NCBI RefSeq assembly: GCF_008728515.1
Contig: NC_044989.1
Coordinates: 72,441,754-72,505,753, forward strand
From: Papio anubis
Lineage: Eukaryota; Chordata; Mammalia; Primates; Cercopithecidae
Direction of reading: 5' to 3'
Length of the DNA stretch: 64,000 nucleotides
A program made the position numbers and the translations under genes. The notes beneath the pieces were generated by a model. That model was not told where the DNA came from and did no database searches. It saw nothing but the letters and a program-made list of their open reading frames with translations. Below are positions 34,101-42,199 of the stretch, piece by piece (positions within the stretch are counted from its first letter, which is position 1; each line of letters begins with the position of its first letter).

Positions 34101-37100
34101 CTCCGGGCCACGGGCTGGCGAGACCCCGCGGGGTGGCCGCAGGCCAAAGATTATTTATAGCGGTAAGCGGTCGGTGCCCGAAGGCAGCAACTACAGATGG
34201 GGGTTGGAGTTTCCTCCGCTGTCCGGTGTGGCCCGCGCAGGGACCCGGCGGCCCTCGGAGGACTCTGCAGGGCGGGGTCACGGGCCGAGAGCCGCGATTT
34301 TCCTAATGCATTTTGACCTGGAAATAACGGAGACCGACTTTGGTTGCCGCCCTGGAGTTTGGAACCCGAGCGCGGGGCAGGGCGGGACCGGGCAGGGCGA
34401 CCCGCGCAGGTAACCAGATCCCCGGCTGTGGCGGCGCGAGCCGAGGATGGCGGGGCCGGGGCCCTGCCGGGCTCTCGAAACGGCTGGCGGAGCCGGCCCG
34501 GCGCGGGTACCGGAAACCGTGGAGACCTCAGAGGGGCGGGAGCAGGGGCGTCCCGCTCACCTTTGACGTCGGCACTAGTTACCCCACCCCACGTTAACCC
34601 TTCTCCTGCCGGGGCAGCACTGGGCGAAAAGGGGAGGGGCGCCACCTGTCTAGCCGCCCCGCCTGCCAGTCCACCGGCGTACAGACTCGGGCTCCAGATC
34701 TACCTGGTCCTGCAACCCCGAGGGGACAACTCAGTCTCCCTATCCCGGGTTGGTCCCTCTCCTCACTTTTCTTTCTTCCACAGAAAACTATTCTCCAGCT
34801 AAATGTGCACACACCCCAGTACAGCCGAAAAGTGACTCTGCAGAACCCGGAGCCCTAATCACTTTTCCACATGCGCCTCCGGCCCCGGCGCGCGACGGGG
34901 AACGAGCCGGGAGCGCCGGCGCAGCCAGGAGGGGGGCTGGGCCGCGAGAACGCTGTCCCCCTTCCAGGCTGGAGGACGGGGAGAGTTCCCCCCACCGTGC
35001 AGCCCTTCTACACGGCGTCTACCCCTTTAAGAAAAATCTAGGCGGAGGTGGGGTGCGACAGAGCGGGTGGTGAGGCGAGGGGTTCCCTCCCTCCGTCTGC
35101 TATACCCGTCTCCCTCGCTCCGTCTCACTCTCCGTCTTTCCTCTCCTTCTTTTCCTCTGTTTTTCTTTTCTTTCAACACAAAAGTTGGGTTGTGAATTTT
35201 CCGAGGTCGCCGCCGCCTCGCCCCCACCCCCTGCCTCTGATCTGCCTAACTATAATTAAAGTGCGTTTTTTGTGGCATTAATAAAGAGTTATTTGTCTGC
35301 CGTTTCCACGGTCTTCACAAAGAGGACTTTCATAGGGGCGGCCGCTCGGGCCGCGAGTCCAATTTATACAAAAATGTTGTATTTTTAGCCCTGGGCTCTG
35401 TTTAGATGGCGCTCGGTGGAAACGGAGAGCCCTTGGAGGTCCCCCCGTAAAATCTGATAAATGACTCCGAAAAAATAACGCTGGGATTCAGAGGGCTCTT
35501 ATTAACCCCTTAGGCGCTCTGTACACGTACCCCCTATTTCCCTCCCCCACGCCAGATCTAGGGCCCCGGGTTGGAGGGATGGGGAGGCGTAGGTTTCCTC
35601 CTCCCTAACTTCTGTGCAGGTTGGACGCAGACCCCCAGGGACTCTTGTGGGATTCGGAGAAAAGGTCATGGGAACCTGAGCGGGGCAGAGAGAGGTAAGG
35701 AAACGAAGTGGGGGTGGCTGGTGACAGACCGTGGATTCAGCAGACAGTCTCTAAAAGGCGGGAGCCGTTGCCCAAGTTATTTTATTTCCTAAATTCGCGG
35801 CCCAGAGCCTAGAGCACCGCTGCAGTTGACCCTTTAAGTGTGGTGGCGAGGGAAAGGCTCTGGGGATTTCTTTGCGGCGGTGGGGGGGGATACTTCCATT
35901 GGTTGAAGGGACCCCCACCTCATTGCACTAACAACCACAAAAAGAGATGGGCCAAATCCGGGACGTGGAAAGACCACAGGGCAGAGGAACTTCGAGCCCC
36001 CTCCCCGCCCCCGCTCCGCTGTCACTCCGCCCGGGGCAGGGTGAGTGCGCGTGTGCGCGCGCGCGCGAGAGCGCGGATTGCACGCGTCTGTTAATTTAAA
36101 GCCAAGCTTTCGCACCTCTAAACCCACAGGTCCCAGCGCTCACCTTTCGCTTCACCTCTCTGGTGCGGGGATTGTCAGTTTCAGGACATCCCTGCTTCCG
36201 CTAACAGAACAAACGCGAGTATGCACAAATACACCTCCCGCAGTTACTGCAGAGGCGCTCCCATACCCCAAGAAGAAAACTGGTGTGTATCACATTGCAA
36301 AAGCGATTGTCTACCACTTGATGAGGTTAACTCTAGGTTAATCTCCCCATTACCTACCTGGGTCTGATCCCTGACGCGCCCCACCCCCATTATCACCAGC
36401 AGAGTGGGGTTGTGCGGCATCCAACAAGCACACACGCACTCTCTCTATGGATCCCACACTCACCTCTCCCAAGTTTCCCTCTCCTGCCAAACTGTCCCCA
36501 CCCAATAAGTAAACAGACCCTTTTCCCCGAAAGCCTAGAGCCCTGGCTTCTCAGGCTTCTCATTTTTCTTTGGGTTACCTTCTTCCTCTTCCACCACAAA
36601 ACAGACACACCAGCGCGGACCGCGTACCAGGGCAACTGTACCTGGCGCTGCCGACGGCGCCGCCGGAACACAGTTTTAAATCGGCAGTTCAAGTTGCCAC
36701 CAGCCCCCTCCTCTTCCGACTCAATTTTCGGCTCCCAGCGACACAGCCAACCCCAGAAAGCCGAGGGCGACTGGGGCTTCGAGCACCGAGGGGCGGCGAA
36801 AGCGGCTCAGGACCTGAAGCTCCCTCGGGATCGCGCCGCGCTGGGCGCCCCCAGGGCGCTCCAGGACCCCATGCCAGGCCAGCCGCGACCCAGGCAAGTC
36901 CATCTGGGAGCCCCCTCAGGTCCAGGAACCCCTCTTACCAGCCCCCTGAACCTGCTCAGCGAGCGCCAGTGGTCCCGGAACCGCGCTGCCGGCGGGCTGG
37001 GGAAGCCTGGGCTGCTGCGGCAGAGAGGAGGGAAGGGGCGGGGCGGGGACCAGTGCCTTCAGGCTCCCGGCGCCCCCTGGCCGGCCCGCCGCTCCATCAG

Positions 37101-37359
37101 CCCAACGCTCGCAGCTAGCGGACCCCGGAGAGCAGCGGAGCGAGCGCGCCCTTACCTGCAGCAGCCAGTGGCCGGTCTCTCCGATGAGCGGGAAGCCCAT
37201 GGATCCCTTGGGGATGGGCAGCTTGCAGCTCTTGTCGCGAGTGGCGGCCCAGCGCAGCTGCCACAGCTGCTGCGACACGGCCAGCAGCAGCGTCACGGAC
37301 ACCAGGCACGCGGCGAGGGTGGCCAGCGCCGACACCAGCTCCAAGCCCTCAAAGAGCAT
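21801..37359 (-). CDS. CYP26B1: CYP26B1, retinoic-acid 4-hydroxylase (cytochrome P450 26B1), six exons
   Basis: The coding sequence joins 37359-37156, 33722-33498, 24998-24723, 24496-24341, 22872-22588 and 22193-21801 to 512 codons, the human length. The enzyme sits in the endoplasmic reticulum membrane and oxidises all-trans retinoic acid to 4-hydroxy and further polar products, clearing retinoid signal in hindbrain, limb, skeleton and gonad. Visible landmarks: a hydrophobic N-terminal anchor (about residues 8-30), a proline hinge with PIPKGSMGFP, the I-helix AAYATTAS (296-303), the ExxR pair E360/R363, and the heme loop FGGGVRTC ending in Cys441. All splice sites are GT-AG and all introns phase 0. 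Ser146 and Arg363, changed in human skeletal malformation cases as I recall, are intact. Relative to remembered human sequence I note Glu7, Glu219, Ser264, Glu324 and Lys499. The start at 37359 is chosen because its context ends AAC before ATG and it matches the family N-terminus. Confidence 0.97.
22194..22587 (-). other. CYP26B1: CYP26B1 intron 5 (394 bp)
   Basis: Phase 0 GT-AG intron with no repeat or extra exon seen. Confidence 0.95.
22588..22872 (-). CDS. CYP26B1: CYP26B1 coding exon 5 (residues 288-382)
   Basis: It is 285 bases, carrying the I-helix oxygen-binding region and the ExxR motif. Arg363 is codon 22647-22645 (CGC). The acceptor is CCCTGCAG| and the donor GAT|GTGAGA. Residue 324 is Glu, where I recall Asp in human. 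Confidence 0.96.
22873..24340 (-). other. CYP26B1: CYP26B1 intron 4 (1468 bp)
   Basis: Phase 0 GT-AG intron. A weak MIR-like stretch may lie near 23530-23600. No other feature was recognised. Confidence 0.94.
24341..24496 (-). CDS. CYP26B1: CYP26B1 coding exon 4 (residues 236-287)
   Basis: It is 156 bases, beginning Gly-Ile-Gln-Ala-Arg and ending Gln-Glu-Leu-Lys. The acceptor is CCCTGCAG| and the donor AAG|GTGGGG, a less ideal donor. Codon 264 at 24412-24410 is TCG, Ser. Confidence 0.96.
24497..24722 (-). other. CYP26B1: CYP26B1 intron 3 (226 bp)
   Basis: Short phase 0 GT-AG intron with a good pyrimidine tract before exon 4. Confidence 0.95.
24723..24998 (-). CDS. CYP26B1: CYP26B1 coding exon 3 (residues 144-235)
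   Basis: It is 276 bases, beginning Val-Phe-Ser-Lys and ending Gly-Tyr-Arg-Arg, with acceptor TTCCAG| and donor CGG|GTGAGC. Ser146 is present. Residue 219 is Glu, where I recall Asp in human. Confidence 0.96.
24999..33497 (-). other. CYP26B1: CYP26B1 intron 2 (8499 bp)
   Basis: Phase 0 GT-AG intron and the largest of the gene. It contains no recognisable Alu, L1 or LTR. A MIR-like piece is near 26880-26940 and a short (GGGA)n run at 26109-26129. The exon-2-proximal end (about 32470-33500) is CpG-rich and gives long chance frames in several phases. No alternative exon can be supported. Confidence 0.93.
33498..33722 (-). CDS. CYP26B1: CYP26B1 coding exon 2 (residues 69-143), possible cassette exon
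   Basis: It is 225 bases, exactly 75 codons, starting at Gly-Ser-Gly-Phe-Gln and ending at Asn-Lys-Arg-Lys. The donor is AAG|GTAAGA. The acceptor has a purine-interrupted, weak pyrimidine tract before CCGCAG. Skipping keeps the frame and would join Gln68 to Val144, giving 437 residues. A human isoform without this exon is known to me. Confidence 0.96.
34151..34160 (+). promoter_or_regulatory. MEF2-type motif in intron 1
   Basis: The sequence TTATTTATAG fits the MEF2 consensus YTAWWWWTAR. It lies in an AT-rich island surrounded by GC-rich DNA. Function is inferred only. Confidence 0.35.
35160..35520. promoter_or_regulatory. AT-rich homeodomain-motif cluster in intron 1
   Basis: Within a GC-rich intron this segment holds a TAATTA core at 35253-35258, a TTAATAAA run starting at 35278 and TGATAAAT at 35455-35462 (a PBX-HOX-like octamer), plus AATTTATAC and TTGTATTTTTAG. 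The grouping resembles a conserved developmental enhancer, but conservation cannot be checked from one sequence. Confidence 0.4.
37156..37359 (-). CDS. CYP26B1: CYP26B1 coding exon 1 (residues 1-68)
   Basis: It encodes the membrane anchor and the proline-rich hinge, ending at Leu-Leu-Gln. The donor reads CAG|GTAAGG. The frame stays open upstream to a GTG at 37473, but no upstream ATG is in frame, so the ATG at 37359 is the start. The frame also stays open 79 codons into intron 1. Confidence 0.97.
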
Positions 37360-37602
37360 GTTGGCGGCCGCTCGGGGGATTGGCTGTGCCGGCCGCGGCG
37401 GGGGAGGGGAGGGCCAGACGGGAGGGGACCGGAGCGGCGGGGGAGGGGAGGCTGCGGCCGGGGGTCCTGGCACCTCCAGCCGAAACAGAGAATGAGGAGG
37501 AAGGGGCCGAGGGAAGGGGAATGGAGGCTGCGAGGGGAGCGGAGAGAGGGAGGAAAAAAAATTGCCTAAAAGAAGAGAGGAGACACGAGGCGACTGGGGT
37601 GT
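37360..37602 (-). other. CYP26B1: CYP26B1 5' untranslated region (inferred)
   Basis: From an initiator-like TTACACC (37604-37598) to the start codon is about 243 bases, pyrimidine-rich on the mRNA strand. There is no ATG on the sense strand in this interval, so no upstream AUG reading frame is expected. Confidence 0.55.
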
Positions 37603-37639
37603 AACTTTGTTTGTTTGTTTGTTTGTTTGTTCCTTTATA
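37598..37639 (-). promoter_or_regulatory. CYP26B1: CYP26B1 core promoter: TATA box and initiator
   Basis: The minus strand has TATAAAG at 37639-37633 and TTACACC at 37604-37598, which fits the initiator consensus YYANWYY with the A at 37602. Between them lies a (CAAA)n tract (37631-37606). The spacing of 37 bases from the first T of TATA to the initiator A is a little longer than usual. Confidence 0.55.
37606..37631 (-). repeat. (CAAA)n microsatellite in core promoter
   Basis: On the plus strand this is six and a half TTTG units. It fills the gap between the TATA box and the initiator. Confidence 0.95.
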
Positions 37640-38176
37640 GCGGGCTTAGGGGCTGCTCAAGGGGTGGTGAGATGAAGCCGTGAGTCAAGCTGGTGGGTTT
37701 GCTCTCCCCGCTACCATCACACTCGGAAAACTTTGGAAAACTTTGTCCAGAGGGAGCCTCTCTCTCGTAAGCCCCTTTCCCTGCTCGGAAAAAAAGAAGG
37801 GGGCAGAGAGCTAGCGGAGAGGAAGTGCAGTCGATTTGTCAAAAGTATTGCAGTATGGCCCCAAAATTCCTAGGTAAAAAAAGAATTTTAAAAAAATCCT
37901 GAATCCAAAAATTCCAACGAACCCAGAAACTTTGGGGGCGAGGGAGAAAGCTCCCTGGCTGAGGCGAGTGGAGAGGCCGGAGCCCAGATGTCCCTGGGCT
38001 GCCCCGGGCGGCGCGCTCGAGCCCCAGAGCCGCCGCGGCACCCCTGAGGCAGGAGCGGCGGGCGCGGCGGGCGAGGCGGCGAGGCGGGCGCTGCGGCCCG
38101 AGCGCGGATGCGGAGCTGGAGGGCCGCGGCCGGGACGGGACGCAGCCGGCGACAGAGCCCCGGGCGGGCGATGGGG

Positions 38177-38210
38177 CGGCAGCGGCGGCGGCGGCGGCGA
38201 CGGCAGCGGG
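38177..38210 (+). repeat. (CGG)n run in CpG island
   Basis: Repeated CGG units, with a pure core at 38183-38199 and flanking imperfect units, lie about 580 bases upstream of the inferred transcription start. Confidence 0.85.
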
Positions 38211-38471
38211 CGGGAGGGGTGAGGCGGGGTGGGGTTGGGGGAGGAGGTGGAAAACCCGAGCTGGGCTATTGTATCAATTAAGAAAAGGCAGTCCGTCCCG
38301 GGACGCGGTCTCTCGGCTCTGGAGTTGCTGTTAGGGGAAGAGAGGGGGAAAAAAGAAAGGAAGGCAAAAGGAATGAAAGAGGGGGAAAAACAGGAGGCAG
38401 GATTTCAGGGCTGGTGGTTTTAAAAGCTTCTCTCAATGTGAATTTGAGTCCAAAGCGAGGCGATGCGTGTG

Positions 38472-38480
38472 TTTATATAG
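38472..38480 (-). promoter_or_regulatory. Possible alternative upstream TATA box
   Basis: The minus strand reads CTATATAAA, a good TATA match, about 850 bases upstream of the main one. A start near 38450 would give a long first exon. No transcript evidence is available, and the motif is also a fair TATA box for the plus strand. Confidence 0.3.
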
Positions 38481-38665
38481 AGGCGGGAGGCTGCGCCGTG
38501 GGCGCCCAGCCAGCAAACCCCCCCCCAACCCGCGCGCTCACAAAGCCGGAGGCGTGGTGAGAGGCCGGGCCCGCGGCCGGAGCTGTAGAGTGCAGCCCGG
38601 CCTCCCGCCCCGCCCCGGCCGCCCGCCGCCCGCAGCCCGCCCGGGACCCACTTGTAGCCGCCGCA

Positions 38666-38682
38666 GGATCAAACTCAGTTCA
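38666..38682 (+). promoter_or_regulatory. DR5-like retinoic-acid response element candidate
   Basis: Two hexamers, GGATCA and AGTTCA, form a direct repeat separated by five bases (AACTC). The second is a perfect RGKTCA half-site and the first differs at one base. It lies about 1.07 kb upstream of the inferred CYP26B1 start. CYP26 genes are induced by retinoic acid through RAR/RXR, so the context makes the match more interesting than a chance hit. Confidence 0.45.
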
Positions 38683-38749
38683 CCTCTCGCCTCCTCTTCT
38701 TTCTCGCCGGCGTCTCGCTGAGCCCAGCGCCTACAGACGGACGAGATGA

Positions 38750-38845
38750 AACACACGCGCGCGCACCTACGCGCACACACACACAAACACATACACGCGC
38801 ACACACACACACACCACACACACCTCCGCACACACACGGTGCGCA
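38750..38845 (+). repeat. CA/CG-rich alternating purine-pyrimidine repeat
   Basis: Mixed (AC)n and (CG)n runs at the upstream edge of the CpG island. Such alternation can favour Z-DNA. Confidence 0.85.
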
Positions 38846-40601
38846 CTCGCTTAGTGCCTGCTTGGCTTCTAGGCTCCTTCCCTTCCTCTTTTCCTCCTCA
38901 GGTCAGCGGCCTCCTCCTCCAGCTCCCAGCAGTCCCTCCTGGGCCGGAGCCCCAGCAGCGGAGGTCCGGCCTGACTGCCCCCACGACTGGGAGGCGCCCA
39001 AAGCCCTCGAACCTGTGCCTAGGGTCCCGAGCTTCCAACCCGCGGGATCTTGCTGGCTCCTATCTCCAGGGACCCCTCAGTTACTAGTCCCAATCCCCCT
39101 AAGCCAAATCCCCCATTCCCGATCCCTACATCCTCACACCTCCGATGCTAAGGTCCGCCCCCCCACCCCCGCCATATGTCTCTTACCCTACGGAACCTAG
39201 AGGTTCCCCAGTCCCCGTCAGCGTCCTAGGCTGCTGACTCTGCAGCCCCTCCTCTCCGGCACGTAGGGACCCCCTTTCCCTGCTTTTGTAGTCCCCATCC
39301 ACCGCCCGCAGCGTCGGGGAACCCCGATGCTGGTCCAGCAAGTGTCCTGCACGGGGGCAAACGCGGCGGCCCCGGTACCCAGAGGCGGGAGAAGACGGGC
39401 ACAAACGTTCATTGATACAAATTGGTAAATAAACGTGCCGGGTGAGGACGGCCACCTTCTCAGCGCTGGCAGTAGAGGACCCGGCGCGCGTGCTTGTGTA
39501 CGGTGTGAGTGTGGCCCGGGGCCGCACCTGTGTGTTCGCGCGCGTGGCCTTGCGTCGGCCCGAAGTCTGAGGAGCAAGGTGGCATGTCTGTGGGTTTGTG
39601 TATTCTTTCTAGAGCCGTGAGTGTGTCTGCGCATCCGTGCATCTGTCATCTGGCCTCTCCTCCTGCGAGTCTGTGTTAACGTGGAGCTGCGCACAGCAAC
39701 ACCGGCACTGGTCTAGCTAGTGCCTGCCTCTCCCTCTCCCATGCATCCTGCTTCCCTCAGTCCCCTTGGCTCTGGCGTTCACTCTCGCACTCCGGGAACC
39801 AGAGTCGATATCCTATCTTTCGTTTAGAGTAGTGTGTGTGTTAACGATACTAGACTTCCCTTTGATCACTTTGCCTGCACCCGTACGAGTTATGCATTAG
39901 AGTTCACGAGACAAGAATGCGTGTGAGCGTCTAAGGTGCGCGCAGATGTGTTGTCCCTCCCTGGATGAGCGCTTCCGAGGCTGGTGTAAGCAAGAGATCT
40001 AAACGCTGGTCTAGCTCCTAGTGCTAGGTCACCTCGGCTTCACTCTCTGCCCTGGAACCCCACCTGGTGGGCAGTTATAGTACTACAGATTCGGGGAAAC
40101 AATTCCCTCTTCCCCCTTTCCACACTCGCCCTTCCTAGTGGGAGATAGGTCCAAAGGGCCCAGTTGTAGGTTCCGAAGCACCCCGCGCCTGTTGTCAGTG
40201 CCCTCAGACTTCCACCCCAGGATGCTCGGGGCCGGACACTCACGAAGGCCCTGTCAGGACCACTGTGGTCCCGAAATAGGGAGCTAGGAAGCATTCTCGG
40301 AGCAGGGTGGTTTCACAAAACAGTCACATCTGAACAGGGCACATCAAAGTGCCAGAGCCACTCCACACTCTATCTGAGGATGAGGCTAACATAAAATGGG
40401 GTTGGGGGAGATTGTTGAGGCCTTGCTGGCTTGAAGAGCTCTAAGAATCTAGCCTGACCCTCAGACACAGCACTGGCCACAAGGTGGTGAAATGGGCAAG
40501 ATAACCCAGGAAAACCCACCTGTGGAAATCTCCGTCTCCTAAAGGACAGACACACACACAGCTTTATAGAAATGCAGACAGATGCACAGGTTGATACTGA
40601 G

Positions 40602-40623
40602 CGCACACACACACACACACACA
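40602..40623 (+). repeat. (CA)n microsatellite
   Basis: About eleven CA units. Confidence 0.9.
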
Positions 40624-41180
40624 AAGGATCATTGTCACAGTCAGAAAACACCCAAGACCTTCCAGCCACCAACCCAAGAGACCACGGGAAGTGTCTGCGG
40701 TGTGGGGATCACAGCCCCAGAAGTCCCCCAACACACCAGTTGCCTTCCTCCCATCTCCTTACTCCTGGGTGGGGGTGGCTTTTGTGCCCTTTTGTCCTCC
40801 ACTGCCCACCCTCTTTTCCCGTTCAGGTATAGAGGAGGAGTTGGGAGGGATGTGGGGGAGAAATTCTGAGTCCTTACACCCTGTGCCAAGTGGGATCCTG
40901 GGGAAAGTCTGCAGGGATGGCACAGCCCCACAGCAATAGTCGCTGGATTTCCTAATTAGAACCACCTCTCTACTCAAATCTCACAAAGTACTTCGTAAAG
41001 ATGAAAAGGAGAGCATGGTACTCCACTCCAAGACTTCCTGGAGGTGCTGTGGAGAGTGGGGGTGCTGAGGCCATGGACAGGCTTGTGAAGAGGGTGGTTA
41101 AGATACAGAAAGCTCGGCAACTGTCTTTGCCAGTCGGATTCCATCAGAGGACTTTCTTTCATTAACCTCAGATGGACTTC

Positions 41181-41324
41181 TGACTCTGATCCCAGACAGA
41201 GCCCTGCTCCAAACCTCAGTCTAGCCTGTAACCCTGACCTAAAACAGACCCCTGAGCCAAATCCCAGAATGATCCTTAATCCTGGTCAAAGATTGACCCT
41301 GTCTCTAAGCCCAGACTGAATGCC
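41181..41324 (+). repeat. Degenerate minisatellite, about 6 units of 20-26 bp
   Basis: Units of 20-26 bases share the pattern CTGANCC, AA, TCCCAGA, NTGANCC, with each unit ending in CC. They are clearly periodic but individually diverged. Confidence 0.6.
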
Positions 41325-41543
41325 AGTACTACCAAGTATCACTTTGGCCGTGAAAGTGTGACTGGCCCCTTGTAGACTGCCCCAAAGCTGGGGCACAGCT
41401 CCACCCCTGAGGTGCTGGGCACACAAGTGTATTCCAGGGGGGAATATTTGCCTCATTCTAGCCTTGGGATGATAAGCCTGTTGGCTAATGGTCATCCCTC
41501 TCCCTCCGGGCTGATTGTAGGAACTCCCAGACTGCTGCCCCTA

Positions 41544-41544
<1 letters not shown>

Positions 41545-41575
<31 letters not shown>
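41545..41575 (+). repeat. (CA)15 microsatellite
   Basis: Uninterrupted CA run. Confidence 0.95.
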
Positions 41576-41577
<2 letters not shown>

Positions 41578-42161
41578 CTCTTTCCCATGGGCCCAGGGCA
41601 TACCCCGAGGCTTCAGCTATTGCCTGCAGTGCTGCAGTTCAGGGCCTGAGTCACACGACCCTGTAGCCTTTCTGGCACTTTGAAATCAGTCAGAGCAGCC
41701 TGGGACATGAGTAAGGAGATGCTAGTTCAAGTGGAGCTCTGCCTGGTGACATTTGCGGTCTTTGGCAGAAAGGGCCTGGGAAATACAGCAGGTAGGCCTC
41801 AGGCACTCAGGAATATGCAGGCAAGGGGCAAGCACAGCCTCTGCACCCACTTCCCTAGCTCAGAAAACTCCACATACAGGGGCAGGTCTGCCTAAAGTCC
41901 TGCTGCTCACAAAGACACAAAGCTGCACAGGGGTGTTGTCTGCCCTGGACTTGCTACACCCAAAGGAATGAAGGCATTACCCCTTACAAGTCGCTTACAT
42001 GCATGCAGTCCTGTATAGCCAGTAATTCTCTTCTACAGCTATTGTTTTACTTCAGTGAGATAAAATAGTGAAATAATACTATTTTTAGATATTAGATATA
42101 CATGTTACTTTTTGTATTGATGAGAAAACAGAGGGCCAGAGTCCCTCAATGCTCACTCCCG

Positions 42162-42198
<37 letters not shown>
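42162..42198 (+). repeat. (CA)n microsatellite with one interruption
   Basis: Two CA runs are joined by an extra C at 42180-42181. Confidence 0.95.

Positions 42199-42199
<1 letters not shown>

Larger units (their letters stand above)
32470..34960. promoter_or_regulatory. CpG-rich block around exon 2
   Basis: CpG dinucleotides are frequent and GC is high over most of this span, which covers exon 2 and the adjoining parts of introns 1 and 2. The limits are estimated by eye. It may be part of one broad island complex with the promoter island. Confidence 0.6.
33723..37155 (-). other. CYP26B1: CYP26B1 intron 1 (3433 bp)
   Basis: Phase 0 GT-AG intron, mostly CpG-rich. Two AT-rich islands stand out at 33860-34180 and 35160-35520 and are candidate regulatory elements. 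No interspersed repeat was recognised. Confidence 0.93.
36620..38720. promoter_or_regulatory. CYP26B1: Promoter CpG island of CYP26B1
   Basis: High GC and many CpG dinucleotides cover exon 1, the 5' UTR and about 1 kb upstream, with a (CGG)n run at 38183-38199. The limits are by eye. Confidence 0.8.

Noticed and set aside
37071..37082. CTCF-like core CCAGGGGGCGCC on the minus strand in intron 1
   Set aside because: The core matches but the flanking consensus bases do not, and such cores are common in CpG islands.
36916..37473. N-terminal extension of CYP26B1 from 37473
   Set aside because: The first codon is GTG, not ATG, and the added 38 residues are proline/alanine-rich UTR translation. 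The ATG at 37359 matches the family N-terminus.
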